From: Sphingomonas sp. UBA978
GTDB taxonomy: Bacteria; Pseudomonadota; Alphaproteobacteria; Sphingomonadales; Sphingomonadaceae
Direction: 5' to 3'
NCBI RefSeq assembly: GCF_002292295.1
Contig: NZ_DBBS01000013.1
Coordinates: 61,650-125,649 of the forward strand
Length of the DNA stretch: 64,000 bases
Part shown: piece by piece, positions 45,899 through 54,900 of the stretch
Position numbering within the stretch: the first letter of the stretch is position 1
Layout of the letters: every line of letters begins with the position of its first letter
Program-made: the position numbers and the translations under genes
The notes under the pieces: generated by a model
What the model saw: only the letters and a program-made list of their open reading frames with translations
Told to the model about the DNA's origin: nothing
Database searches by the model: none

Positions 45899-48800
45899 TT
45901 AGAAGTTTACGCCGAACTGCAAGCGGATGTACCGCGGTGCTTGATACGCGTTGACATAGCGATAATCACCACGTGGCGCCCCGTTTGCCTGAGTGCCCGT
46001 TTCAGTAAAATCAATCTTTGCTTTCTCTGCAAACAGATTGAAAACATCCAGGCGGAAAGTTGCATCGAATGCATCGGCCGGCACCTTAAATTGCAAGGTT
46101 ACGTTCGTCTGCGTTTGCCAATCCGATGTGAACACTGTGCCGCGGCGGGTCGGCTGCAGATTGCTTTGTGCCGGCGTACCGGTTCCAGCTGTCGGGTCGG
46201 TGACGATTTGTCCATTAACGACATTGCAGAAGAAGCCTGCCGCGCCATACTGACCTGCAAAGCTGTCGACCCGGTTCGGTACGCGTCCGATACAACCGTA
46301 ATGACGTGGCGATGCCGCGTTAAAGTTAGCACCAAAAGTAAACCAGTCGGTGACTTTGTATGACCCGAACGCCTTGAAGCTATGGCGCTGATCGGTTGGA
46401 AGATAGCCGTAGGATGCAACGGTCAGACCTGGCTGATCGAATGCGGTCGTCAAACCAGAATCGGTCTGCCCGTTATCCGAACGGATGCCACCTTCAATGT
46501 TACCAATCGTTTTGGCAAAGGTGTAGTTGCCGCTAAAGCTCCACACGCCATCGAATTCACGATCAACCGTCAGCGTGACAGCTTTGTAGGTACGGCGTGC
46601 CTGCGGATAACCGAGCTGCGCTGCGGTGAAATCCACGGTGCGAGCGGTAGCTTCGCCATTTACCGGATCGGACAAAGTGATCGTCGATGCGGCCCCCGGA
46701 TTGGCCAACACATATTGGTGGAAGCCGGACCAGATTGGTGCACGATTGTTCGGATTAGCCGTCGTCGGTGCAGCGACCGTGCAGTCGAGCCTGTTGGCAG
46801 CGCAATAGTTGTTTACCGCCGCGTCAATCGCGATGTCCTCAAGCGATTGGTTCAGTTTCCGATAAACACCGAACGCACCGACCTTCCAGCGTTGACCGAG
46901 GCGTTGTTCGTAGCCAACGACATATTCATCCATCGACTGCGACTTGAGATTGCGGGCGACGGTCGATTCGGTCGAGGCTGGCGTACCATCCTGATTGACT
47001 TCGCAATTCGTTGCAGTGCCGGTCGCCCCCGGAATTGGACCCGGACAAGGAACCCCACCCGCAAACGTAATTGGCGTCCCGAGGATCGGCGCGTTGTTCG
47101 ACTGAACACCGGTAATGTTATAGTAACCGGTGTAATCTAGCTCCGCACCGGCCAGACGGATGTTAGTGTTGGTAGGTACCGGCAGATAATATCGGCCGAA
47201 GAAACCATATATTTTAGTGCGCTGATCGCCGATTGGATCAAACGAAGCGCTGATACGGGGCGCCCACTGATTGCCTGACTTATAGTAGAGCTGCCCTGCG
47301 ACGTTATTATTCTCAAAGCGGTCATTACGAACGCCGATATTCAAGTTAAGCCGGTTGTTCAGCAGTGACCAAGCGTCCTGAACGTAAAAAGCCTCGTTGC
47401 GCGAGGTGAACGTTCCACCCGTGGTATAGCTGCGTCCGCTGACGTAGGTCCTGTTCGGGATTGACTGCCGGGCATCGCCGGTAGGACCCGAATTGAGATA
47501 GGTCCAGAAGATGTTGCCGGTGTAATTGGTCTGAGCGACCGACGTCAGGTTCTCACGGTCGTAACCGCCACGAAAATGGTGATTCCCGAGTAACTGGACG
47601 TAGATATCCGCATCAGCACGATAGAATTCACGCTGATCGGTGTTATTGGTGATGCTCGTCGCAGGATTGCCAATCAACGCTGGCGAGAACTGTCCGCTGG
47701 TATCGGACACCCCCGGATTGATCGTATCAGCCGGCAGGCCAATATCGCGAGACTTGGTTTTCCCATAGGCGCCCGACAGTGTCAGCCAGTTGGTGAACTG
47801 ACCGGTATAGCGGCCGACATAGCTTTCGCCGCCGCCAAGGTTGATGGTCCGCCCTGCAAAGGAACCGGTCTTCGGACCGGCGGGATCCACGCGACTGTCA
47901 TAGCCCCCACCCTGCGCATCGACGACATTATACTGCGTCGTGATACCACGATCTTTGGTATTGAAGTAGGTAAACTCAAGGCGCTGGCCATCCATGATGA
48001 CAGCGTCGATCTTTCCACCATAAGATGGCGAATTCAGACGATAGAGACTGCGAAAGCCACCGGTGCTGAACGGCGCGATGGCCTGCACCCCGGTGATGGC
48101 GCCCTGGGCGTTGCGGATCGTAATCGACGTATTGGCGTTCGCAGTCAGACTCGTATCGGCAGCGTTATAGTCGCTCGCCTGATAGAAGCCGTAGAAGAAC
48201 AGGTGATCCTTGATGATCGGACCAGACAGGCTGAAAATCGCTTGTTTGGTGTCCCGTACGTCGTCCTTGTTCCAAGCATAGAGCGTGTTTGGCGCGTCTT
48301 CGCGCAGATCGTCAGGCTGCCAGTTGAACAATACGCCGCCATGGAACTCGTTGCCGCCCGACTTGGTGGTGGCATTGACGAACGCACCGGTGAAACGTCC
48401 GAACTCGGCCGGGATCGAACCGACCTTGGTTTCGATCGTGCTGTAGAATTCGAAGGGGACTGCCGCCGAGCCAAGACCGGTGCGCTGGTTGGTAATATTG
48501 AGGCCGTTCACGAAGAACGCATTCTCTGATACGGACGAACCGGCCACCGAGGGAAGGTTGCCGAATGTGGTGTCACCGGCATTCGCGCCAGGCGTGAGCA
48601 ACACGACTGAAGTGAGATCGCGAGCAACCGGAACACGGGTCGCCAATTCACCGATCTGGATGGTCGAACCAACCGTATTCCGATCGAAATCGGAAATCTG
48701 GACGCGACGCCCGGTCACGACGATCTCACCACCGGCGCCAGCAGCGTTATTCGCTGCGCCCAACGTAAATTGGTTCGCCGCATTGGCCTGCGTCAGTCCG

Positions 48801-49135
48801 ACACCCTGCTCGACATAGGTGTCATAACCTTCGGCACTGATCGAAAACGTATATGATCCCTGCGGGATGGCTGCGACGCGGAACGTACCGTCGGCATCGG
48901 TCGTGGCCGTCCGCGAAAAGCCCTGTGCATCCGAAGTCACGGTCACAGTCGCACCGCTGATCGGCTGGCCGTTCGACCCCAATACGCGACCCGTTGCATT
49001 CAGGTTGGTATAATCCTGCGCCGCAGCGGGAGCTGCGAAGGCAGCCATGCTAACGCCGGCACCAATCAATGCGAGCGCCTGCAGCGCCGTACCGCCGCGC
49101 AACGACGTGCGCGCAACCTTAAGTGTCTTGAACAT
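45899..49135 (-). CDS. Oar-like TonB-dependent receptor with N-terminal carboxypeptidase-regulatory-like domain (1078 aa)
   Basis: Outer-membrane beta-barrel transporter or adhesin of the Oar type. A signal peptide (about 1-38, ending APAAAQ) is followed by an Ig-like carboxypeptidase regulatory domain (about 40-125, GQPISGATVTVTSDAQGFSR), the TonB-dependent plug (about 145-290, LATRVPVARDLTSVVLLTPG and PAEFGRFTGAFVNATTKSGG), and a long barrel with aromatic-rich strands ending IRLQFGVNF with a terminal Phe. Oar-like proteins lack a classical siderophore role. Its base composition is much lower in GC than its neighbours. ATG 49135 has GAGGGAA upstream; a longer in-frame reading lacks a signal. 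Confidence 0.88.
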   Translation of the reverse strand: MFKTLKVARTSLRGGTALQALALIGAGVSMAAFAAPAAAQDYTNLNATGRVLGSNGQPISGATVTVTSDAQGFSRTATTDADGTFRVAAIPQGSYTFSISAEGYDTYVEQGVGLTQANAANQFTLGAANNAAGAGGEIVVTGRRVQISDFDRNTVGSTIQIGELATRVPVARDLTSVVLLTPGANAGDTTFGNLPSVAGSSVSENAFFVNGLNITNQRTGLGSAAVPFEFYSTIETKVGSIPAEFGRFTGAFVNATTKSGGNEFHGGVLFNWQPDDLREDAPNTLYAWNKDDVRDTKQAIFSLSGPIIKDHLFFYGFYQASDYNAADTSLTANANTSITIRNAQGAITGVQAIAPFSTGGFRSLYRLNSPSYGGKIDAVIMDGQRLEFTYFNTKDRGITTQYNVVDAQGGGYDSRVDPAGPKTGSFAGRTINLGGGESYVGRYTGQFTNWLTLSGAYGKTKSRDIGLPADTINPGVSDTSGQFSPALIGNPATSITNNTDQREFYRADADIYVQLLGNHHFRGGYDRENLTSVAQTNYTGNIFWTYLNSGPTGDARQSIPNRTYVSGRSYTTGGTFTSRNEAFYVQDAWSLLNNRLNLNIGVRNDRFENNNVAGQLYYKSGNQWAPRISASFDPIGDQRTKIYGFFGRYYLPVPTNTNIRLAGAELDYTGYYNITGVQSNNAPILGTPITFAGGVPCPGPIPGATGTATNCEVNQDGTPASTESTVARNLKSQSMDEYVVGYEQRLGQRWKVGAFGVYRKLNQSLEDIAIDAAVNNYCAANRLDCTVAAPTTANPNNRAPIWSGFHQYVLANPGAASTITLSDPVNGEATARTVDFTAAQLGYPQARRTYKAVTLTVDREFDGVWSFSGNYTFAKTIGNIEGGIRSDNGQTDSGLTTAFDQPGLTVASYGYLPTDQRHSFKAFGSYKVTDWFTFGANFNAASPRHYGCIGRVPNRVDSFAGQYGAAGFFCNVVNGQIVTDPTAGTGTPAQSNLQPTRRGTVFTSDWQTQTNVTLQFKVPADAFDATFRLDVFNLFAEKAKIDFTETGTQANGAPRGDYRYVNAYQAPRYIRLQFGVNF

Positions 49136-49404
49136 GCGTTTCCCTCGCTTGCCCCGGTCTGGCCCGTTGTGACGGTGTCGGCCCGGGTATTGCCAAGCCC
49201 CCCTCAAGCCGCGAACGGCCCCCAAGAGACGATGGTGGGAAATTACGGCAGGGCTCGTGACTGTAAACCCGCCATTCAGACTGGCCATCGCTTTGTACGC
49301 CAGTGTCGCTCAAATGACACATAACTCGCGAACCGCCGGGTGAGACAGCCGGGAAATTGCCCGATCATGCGGCAGCGCAGCATGAAATGCTCAATCGGGA
49401 AGCA
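49136..49404. other. Upstream region of the TonB receptor
   Basis: A 269-base gap between the receptor start and the M23 gene. It contains no gene I can support. A palindrome GTGTC-N8-GACAC lies at 49303-49320 and could be an operator for the receptor. No clear promoter seen. Confidence 0.4.
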
Positions 49405-50259
49405 TTACCCCATCGCCCCCGCCACCAGCATCGGGTCGAGCCGGGCGTCGCGCCAGCGCAGGCTCCAGTGGAGGTGGGGTCCGGTGGCGCGGCCGGTGGC
49501 GCCGATCGCGCCGAGCGTCTGCCCCTGGCGGACATGGTCGCCGACCTTCACGTCGATGCGCGACAGGTGGAGGAAGGCGCTGTTGAGGCCGTTGCCGTGG
49601 TCGATCATGAGAAGGTTGCCCTCCAGCGTGAACGGCTGGTCGGCGGCAAGGATGACGACGCCGTCGGCGGGAGCGGCGACCGGGGTGCCGGTCGGCCGGG
49701 CGATGTCGGTGCCGGAGTGATAGGCGCCGGGTTCGCCGCGATAGATGCGCTGCGCGCCGAACAGGCCGGAGATGCGGCCGATGGCGGGCCAGCGGAAGGA
49801 CTGGCGCCACCCCTGCGCATCGGTGACCTGCGCGCGCGCCGCGGCGATCTGCGCCAGTTCGGCGGGGCGGCGCTGCGCCATTACCGGATCGGGCGCGGGA
49901 AAGCGTGGCAGCGTGTCGAGCCGCTCGATCCGCCAGGCGCGCGGGGCGATCGCCAGCGGCTGGACGATGCGGCGGCCGTCGGCGAGGGTCGCCGTCAGGA
50001 TCGCCTGCGGCCCGGCGTCGCGGTCGAAGCCGATCAGGACATCGCCGTCCGGCGCGAGCGGCAACGGCACGCCGTCGAGCGTGACCACTATGCTGCCGCG
50101 CGGTGCGCGCGCGACGATCAGGCCGCCCTGGATAGTCTGGCCGGTCCAGCGAAAGGTCGCCGCCGTATCGGCGGCCGGCGGCACCGCGGTCGCCAGCTGC
50201 GATGCGCCACCCGGCGTCGCGACGGTGAGCAGGGTCGCGAGCGCCGCCAGCAGCCTCAT
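49405..50259 (-). CDS. M23 family metallopeptidase (LytM-like, 284 aa)
   Basis: Periplasmic peptidoglycan endopeptidase or its regulator. A signal peptide (about residues 1-19) precedes an N-terminal beta region. The C-terminal LytM domain has the zinc motifs YHSGTDIARPTGTPVAAPAD (HxxxD) and TGPHLHWSLRW (HxH), with the intervening MIDHGNGLNSAFLHLSRIDV; the active-site His and Asp residues are all present, so it is probably catalytic. The ATG at 50259 overlaps the stop of the DUF2093 gene (ATGA), and it is the last gene of the xseA operon. Confidence 0.88.
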   Translation of the reverse strand: MRLLAALATLLTVATPGGASQLATAVPPAADTAATFRWTGQTIQGGLIVARAPRGSIVVTLDGVPLPLAPDGDVLIGFDRDAGPQAILTATLADGRRIVQPLAIAPRAWRIERLDTLPRFPAPDPVMAQRRPAELAQIAAARAQVTDAQGWRQSFRWPAIGRISGLFGAQRIYRGEPGAYHSGTDIARPTGTPVAAPADGVVILAADQPFTLEGNLLMIDHGNGLNSAFLHLSRIDVKVGDHVRQGQTLGAIGATGRATGPHLHWSLRWRDARLDPMLVAGAMG

Positions 50260-50456
50260 CGCGGCGCGAGCGCCTCGCTGGCCAGTTCGGCGGTGGCGAA
50301 CGCCTGTTGCTGCGCGACGCTCCAGTAGCGCAGCAGGTCGAGCGGGATGCGTACGCCGCTGACGCCGCAGACGACATGATCGCCGGGGGTGAGCACCCGG
50401 AAGCCGTTGGCCATATAATGCAGCCGGGCGGCGCGATCGGAGTTGGAAACGAGCAT
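50256..50456 (-). CDS. DUF2093 protein (66 aa)
   Basis: The DUF2093 signature ARLHYMANGFRVLTPGDHVV and GVRIPLDLLRYWSVAQQQAF is present. The family is small, widespread in alphaproteobacteria and often sits between xseA and a peptidase gene, as it does here. The function is unknown; WSVAQQQ may be a substrate or partner-binding segment. It begins 16 bases downstream of the xseA stop and overlaps the M23 start. Confidence 0.87.
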   Translation of the reverse strand: MLVSNSDRAARLHYMANGFRVLTPGDHVVCGVSGVRIPLDLLRYWSVAQQQAFATAELASEALAPR

Positions 50457-50471
50457 GAGACGTGATCCGTA

Positions 50472-51878
50472 TCAGAGCAGGGTGGGCTGGTCGGGCCGCG
50501 GCGCGACATAGGACCGCGGCGGTTTCCGCTCAACCTTGGGCGCGGGCGCGAGGCCGCCGCCATCGACGACCGCATCGACGCTGCCGTCGCGGAAGCGCAG
50601 CGTCACCGCGCCCGCATCGCGCACCGCCGCGGCGGAGGACAGGGTCTCGCCGCCGCGCGCGGTGACGCGGGCATAGCCCCGGTCGAGCACCGCATCGGGA
50701 TTGAGCGACTGGACCAGCCGCCACGTCGCGGCGAGCCGGTCGCGGTTGCGGGTCACCTGGCTCTGCAGCACCGCGGGGCGGAGCGCGCCACTCGACCGGT
50801 CGAGCTGGCCGCGGGCGAGCGTGACGCGGCGCTCCAGTCCGCGATCGAGGCGCTGGCCGGCATCGTCGGCGCGCTGGCGCTGCGGCCCGAGCAGGGCATC
50901 GCGTTTCGGCAGCAGGCGGGCGAGGCCGGTCAGCTGCTCGCGGCCCCGTTCGAGATAGCGGTGGGCGCAGCGTTGCGTACGCAGGCCGTGGCTCTGGATG
51001 GTGTGGCGCAGGTCGGCGAGCACCGGCACCGCCAGTTCCGCCGCGGCGGTGGGGGTGGGCGCGCGCAGGTCGGCGGCGAAGTCGCAGAGCGTGGTGTCGG
51101 TCTCGTGGCCGACCGCCGAGATGATCGGGATCGAGCAGCCGGCGACGGCGCGGACGACCGGTTCCTCGTTGAACGCCCACAGATCCTCGATCGAGCCGCC
51201 GCCGCGCGCGACGATGACGAGGTCGGGCCGCGGCGTCGCGCCGTCGGCGGGCATCGCGTCGAAGCCGCGGATCGCGGCGGCGATCTCGTCGGCCGCGCCC
51301 TGCCCCTGAACCTTGACCGGCCAGACGAGGACATGGCTCGGGCAGCGATCCTCGAGCCGGTGGAGGATGTCGCGGATCACCGCGCCGGTCGGCGAGGTTA
51401 CGACGCCGATCGTCTGCGGCAGATACGGCAGGCGCCGCTTGCGCGATGCGTCGAACAGCCCCTCGCCCGCCAGCTTCGCCTTGAGCTTCTCGAACAAGGC
51501 CATCAGCGCGCCGGCGCCGGCCAGCTCCATGCGCTCGATCACGATCTGGTATTTCGAGCGGCCGGGATAGGTGGTGAGCTTGCCGGTCGCGATCACCTCG
51601 ATCCCGTCCTGCGGCGCGAAGGCGAGCGCGTTGACCTGCCCCTTCCACATCACGCCGTCGATCACCGCGCTGTCGTCCTTCAGCGCGAGATAGACGTGGC
51701 CGGAGGTGGCGCGCTTGTAGCCCGAGATCTCGCCGCGCAGGCGGACGTGGCCGAATTCGCCCTCCACCATCCGCTTCAGCCGGAAGCTGAGCTCGCCGAC
51801 CGACAGCGCGAGTGCGTTGTCGCCGGGACGCTCGTCGGCTAGCAGCCGGCTTTCGGTATCGGATAGGGAATCTGGCAT
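50472..51878 (-). CDS. xseA: Exodeoxyribonuclease VII large subunit
   Basis: Degrades single-stranded DNA with the small subunit XseB. The N-terminal OB fold contains LSVGELSFRLKRMVEGEFGH and VRLRGEISGYKRATSGHVYL; the central nuclease core has IGVVTSPTGAVIRDILHRLE, VIVARGGGSIEDLWAFNEEP and ISAVGHETDTTLCDFAADLR, the last with the catalytic His-Asp region. A long basic coiled-coil and a C-terminal beta region follow. Length of 468 aa is standard. Its start ATG (51878-51876) overlaps, on the opposite strand, the ATG of purD. The xseB gene is not in the window. Confidence 0.95.
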   Translation of the reverse strand: MPDSLSDTESRLLADERPGDNALALSVGELSFRLKRMVEGEFGHVRLRGEISGYKRATSGHVYLALKDDSAVIDGVMWKGQVNALAFAPQDGIEVIATGKLTTYPGRSKYQIVIERMELAGAGALMALFEKLKAKLAGEGLFDASRKRRLPYLPQTIGVVTSPTGAVIRDILHRLEDRCPSHVLVWPVKVQGQGAADEIAAAIRGFDAMPADGATPRPDLVIVARGGGSIEDLWAFNEEPVVRAVAGCSIPIISAVGHETDTTLCDFAADLRAPTPTAAAELAVPVLADLRHTIQSHGLRTQRCAHRYLERGREQLTGLARLLPKRDALLGPQRQRADDAGQRLDRGLERRVTLARGQLDRSSGALRPAVLQSQVTRNRDRLAATWRLVQSLNPDAVLDRGYARVTARGGETLSSAAAVRDAGAVTLRFRDGSVDAVVDGGGLAPAPKVERKPPRSYVAPRPDQPTLL

Positions 51879-53136
51879 GAACGTCCTGCTGCTGGGCTCA
51901 GGCGGCCGCGAGCACGCACTCGCGTGGAAACTGGCACAATCGGCCCTCCTCGATACGCTCTACGCCGCGCCTGGCAACCCCGGCATCGCCGCGCATGCGA
52001 CGTGCGTCGCGCTGGACGCGACGGATCACGCCGCCGTGGTCGCCTTCGTCGCCGGTCACGACGTCGGGCTGGTCGTGATCGGACCGGAGGCGCCGCTGGT
52101 CGACGGCCTCGGCGATACGCTGCGCGCCGCCGGCGTGCCGGTATTCGGGCCGGACCGCGCCGCCGCGCAGCTGGAGGGGTCGAAGGGCTTCACCAAGGAC
52201 CTGTGCCGCCGCGCCGACATTCCGACCGCGGGCTATGTGCGGGTCAACAGCCGCAGCGAGGCGGAGGCGGCGCTGGCCAGCACGTTCAGCTACCCGGTCG
52301 TCATCAAGGCGGACGGGCTAGCCGCGGGCAAGGGCGTGGTGATCGCGACCAGCGAGGCCGAATCCGCCGCCGCGTTCGACGCGATGTTCGATGCGGGCGA
52401 TGCGCCGGTGGTACTGGAGGAGTTCCTCGACGGCGAGGAAGCGAGCCTGTTCGTGCTGACCGACGGCGTGTCGCTGATGCCGTTCGGCAGCGCGCAGGAC
52501 CACAAGCGCGTCGGCGAGGGCGACACCGGGCCGAACACCGGCGGCATGGGCGCCTACAGCCCCGCCCCGGTGCTGACCCCCGCGCTGGAGCAGCAGGCGA
52601 TCGACCGGATCGTCGCACCGACCGTCAAGGCGATGGCGGACGAGGGCATGCCGTTCAGCGGCGTGCTCTATGCGGGGCTGATGCTGACCTCGGCCGGGCC
52701 GAAGCTGATCGAATATAATGCGCGCTTCGGCGACCCGGAATGCCAGGTGCTGATGCTGCGCTATCAGGGCGACCTGGTCGAGACGCTGCTCGCGGTGGCG
52801 CAGGGGCGGCTTGGCGATCTGCCGCTGGCGAGGTTCGCGGACGCGGTGGCAATGACGGTGGTGCTGGCCGCGGCGGGCTATCCCGGCACGCCACGCGCGG
52901 GCGGCGCGATCCGCGGCATCGATGCGGCCGAAGCCGGCGGCGCGGTGGTGTTCCAGGCGGGGACGCGGATGGAGGGGGACACGCTGGTCGCCGCCGGCGG
53001 GCGCGTGCTGGCGGTGACCGCGGTCGGACCCGACATCCGCGGCGCCCGCGATGCGGCCTATCGCGGCGTCGATGCCGTGGATTTCGCGGACGGATTCTGC
53101 CGGCGCGACATCGGCTGGCGCGAACTGGCGCGCTAA
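51877..53136 (+). CDS. purD: Phosphoribosylamine-glycine ligase
   Basis: GAR synthetase, step 2 of de novo purine synthesis. An ATP-grasp enzyme with MNVLLLGSGGREHALAWKLA at the start, APGNPGIA, FGPDRAAAQLEGSKGFTKDL, PVVIKADGLAAGKGVVIATS, QDHKRVGEGDTGPNTGGMGA (PurD signature) and IEYNARFGDPECQVLMLRYQ. Length of 419 aa is normal. The start overlaps that of xseA head to head, so each gene's ribosome site lies in the other. A hairpin follows the stop. Confidence 0.96.
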   Translation: MNVLLLGSGGREHALAWKLAQSALLDTLYAAPGNPGIAAHATCVALDATDHAAVVAFVAGHDVGLVVIGPEAPLVDGLGDTLRAAGVPVFGPDRAAAQLEGSKGFTKDLCRRADIPTAGYVRVNSRSEAEAALASTFSYPVVIKADGLAAGKGVVIATSEAESAAAFDAMFDAGDAPVVLEEFLDGEEASLFVLTDGVSLMPFGSAQDHKRVGEGDTGPNTGGMGAYSPAPVLTPALEQQAIDRIVAPTVKAMADEGMPFSGVLYAGLMLTSAGPKLIEYNARFGDPECQVLMLRYQGDLVETLLAVAQGRLGDLPLARFADAVAMTVVLAAAGYPGTPRAGGAIRGIDAAEAGGAVVFQAGTRMEGDTLVAAGGRVLAVTAVGPDIRGARDAAYRGVDAVDFADGFCRRDIGWRELAR

Positions 53137-53168
53137 GGCGCCGGAGGAGAGGACGCAGGAGGCTGGAG

Positions 53169-53199
53169 GGGCCCGGCGGAGATACGCTCCGCCAGGCCC
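53169..53199. terminator. Hairpin between purD and the TonB receptor pseudogene
   Basis: A 13-bp stem (53169-53181 with 53187-53199, one C-A mismatch) with a 5-base loop ATACG. It lies between converging genes and has no T-tract. Confidence 0.55.
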
Positions 53200-53216
53200 G
53201 GTCCATGGGCTGACGA

Positions 53217-54715
53217 TCAGAAGCTGATCGTCGTCCCCACGGCGATCTGCCGGCCCAGCGCATCGTAGCGCGACGGGATCGTATTGTTGTAGAACAGGCT
53301 CGTCAGGTCGCGGACGTTCGCCAGGATCGGCGGCACCTTGTCGAGCAAATTGTTGGCGGCGATGCGCAAGGTCATGCGTTTGCCAACATTGACGTTCATC
53401 GACAGGTCGAAATCGTCGACCGCGCCTATCCCGGTGAAGGTGGTCTGCGCGCGTGCGGCCGTCCCGCCGATGTCCGGATCGCCCGAATTGTTGGCGTTGG
53501 TTAGCGAACTGAGATGGCGCCAGTTGAACGACACGCTCACCGCGCCGTCCGCGGTGGAATAGGTGGTCCGTAGCGCATGCGACCAGCGGGGAATCTGCTG
53601 GCCGCAGCCGTTGTTGTAATAGCCGCGGCAGTTCCGTTCGGGCAGCAGCGGCGAATCCTGACCGCCGGCGAAGGTGGTCAGCGAACCGTTGAAGCCCCAG
53701 TCGAGGCGCCCCGCGCCGCCGAGGCCCAGCGTATACTGGCCCTGGACGTCCCATCCCCGTGAGATCGAGCGATAATAGTTGGTCGTGCCGCCGCGGAAGA
53801 AGCCCGTCGTCGGATTTCCGGCGGCCGGCGAGAAGAGCGTTCCCGACCCGGGATTGCGGACGATCGACGAGCAGAAGAACGGATCGCCCGACTGCAGGCA
53901 GCCGTTATAATAATAATCGTAGTCGTTGTAGCCGAGCGAATTGTTGATGCGAATCTGATACCGGTCGACCGAGAAGACCAGCCCCGGCAGGAAGCGCGGC
54001 TTGAGGACGATACCGTAGGTCAGCGTGTAGGCGGTTTCCGGATCCGCGGTGAAGCCGCCGTAGCGCACCGTGCAGCGGTTGTCGGGGCAGATCAGCGTCG
54101 GGCTGGCATAGATTGCATCTGAAGCCCGGTGGCACGGCAGATGTCGCGCGATGCGATCGGCGCACCCAGCGTCACCGCGCCGGTCTGCGGATTGGTCGTC
54201 TGCGTCGGCGCGCAGAAATCACCCTGCGCGCCGCCTTGCGTGCCGTAATTCACCGTCGTGGCCTGGCGGATTTCGATGACGGTCGGTGCCCGCTGCGCCT
54301 TGTTGTACGAGCCGCGGAACGTCACGTCCGACACCGGTGGAATCCTGATAGTTCTGCTGGGAGTCGGGGGCGATCTGCGGTAGGCGGTTCAATACCTCCT
54401 CGACATTGAGCGGCGCCTGCGCCTGGATGTCCTGAACGGTCACCGAGGTGATCGGCGCCGCCGAAAAGGTGTTCGGCCGGTTGCTGCGGGTGCGGGTGAC
54501 GATGATTTCGTCCGCCCCCTTATTGGTCCGCACCGCTTGCCGGAGATCAGCGCTGCACGATCGTCGGCAGACTTTTCGACAACGTCTCCAGTATCTTGGT
54601 TTACCTCAGCATCTGTGGCGGCCGGTGTGGCGGCGGACTACGCCATGGCCGGTTGACCGAGAAAAGCCAAACCGCCGGCCAAGGCCCATGCGGATACCGT
54701 CGTCTTCAGCACCAT
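53217..54715 (-). pseudogene. Decayed TonB-dependent receptor (deletion, frameshifts and nonsense codon)
   Basis: Fragments of one receptor lie in order on the minus strand but in different frames. A signal peptide begins at ATG 54715 with GGGGGAAA upstream and ends QPAMA, then meets an in-frame TAG (54640-54638). The plug start GADEIIVTRTRSNRPNTFSA and NVEEVLNRLPQIAPDSQQNY continue in another frame to about 54340. There the text jumps straight into barrel sequence (DVTFRGSYNKAQRAPTVIEI), so the middle of the protein, roughly 400-500 residues, is gone. A further frame change near 54110 leads to the last 283 codons, which end in a terminal Phe. At least three frame breaks plus one stop make it non-functional. 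Confidence 0.85.
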
Positions 54716-54900
54716 TGTCGTTTCCCCCGATCCCGGCCGCGATTATTCGCGCGCCGGTACAGGGCTGAAGCTTGCTCGACAGTTATTATGGGTCAATACC
54801 GAAATATGACCTGTTTAGGATAGCAATACTGCTCATGCCCCGTCTTTGTCATGGCTGTGGTGTGGCCGCAACGTCTATGATGCGACGATCGCCCTTCCCC

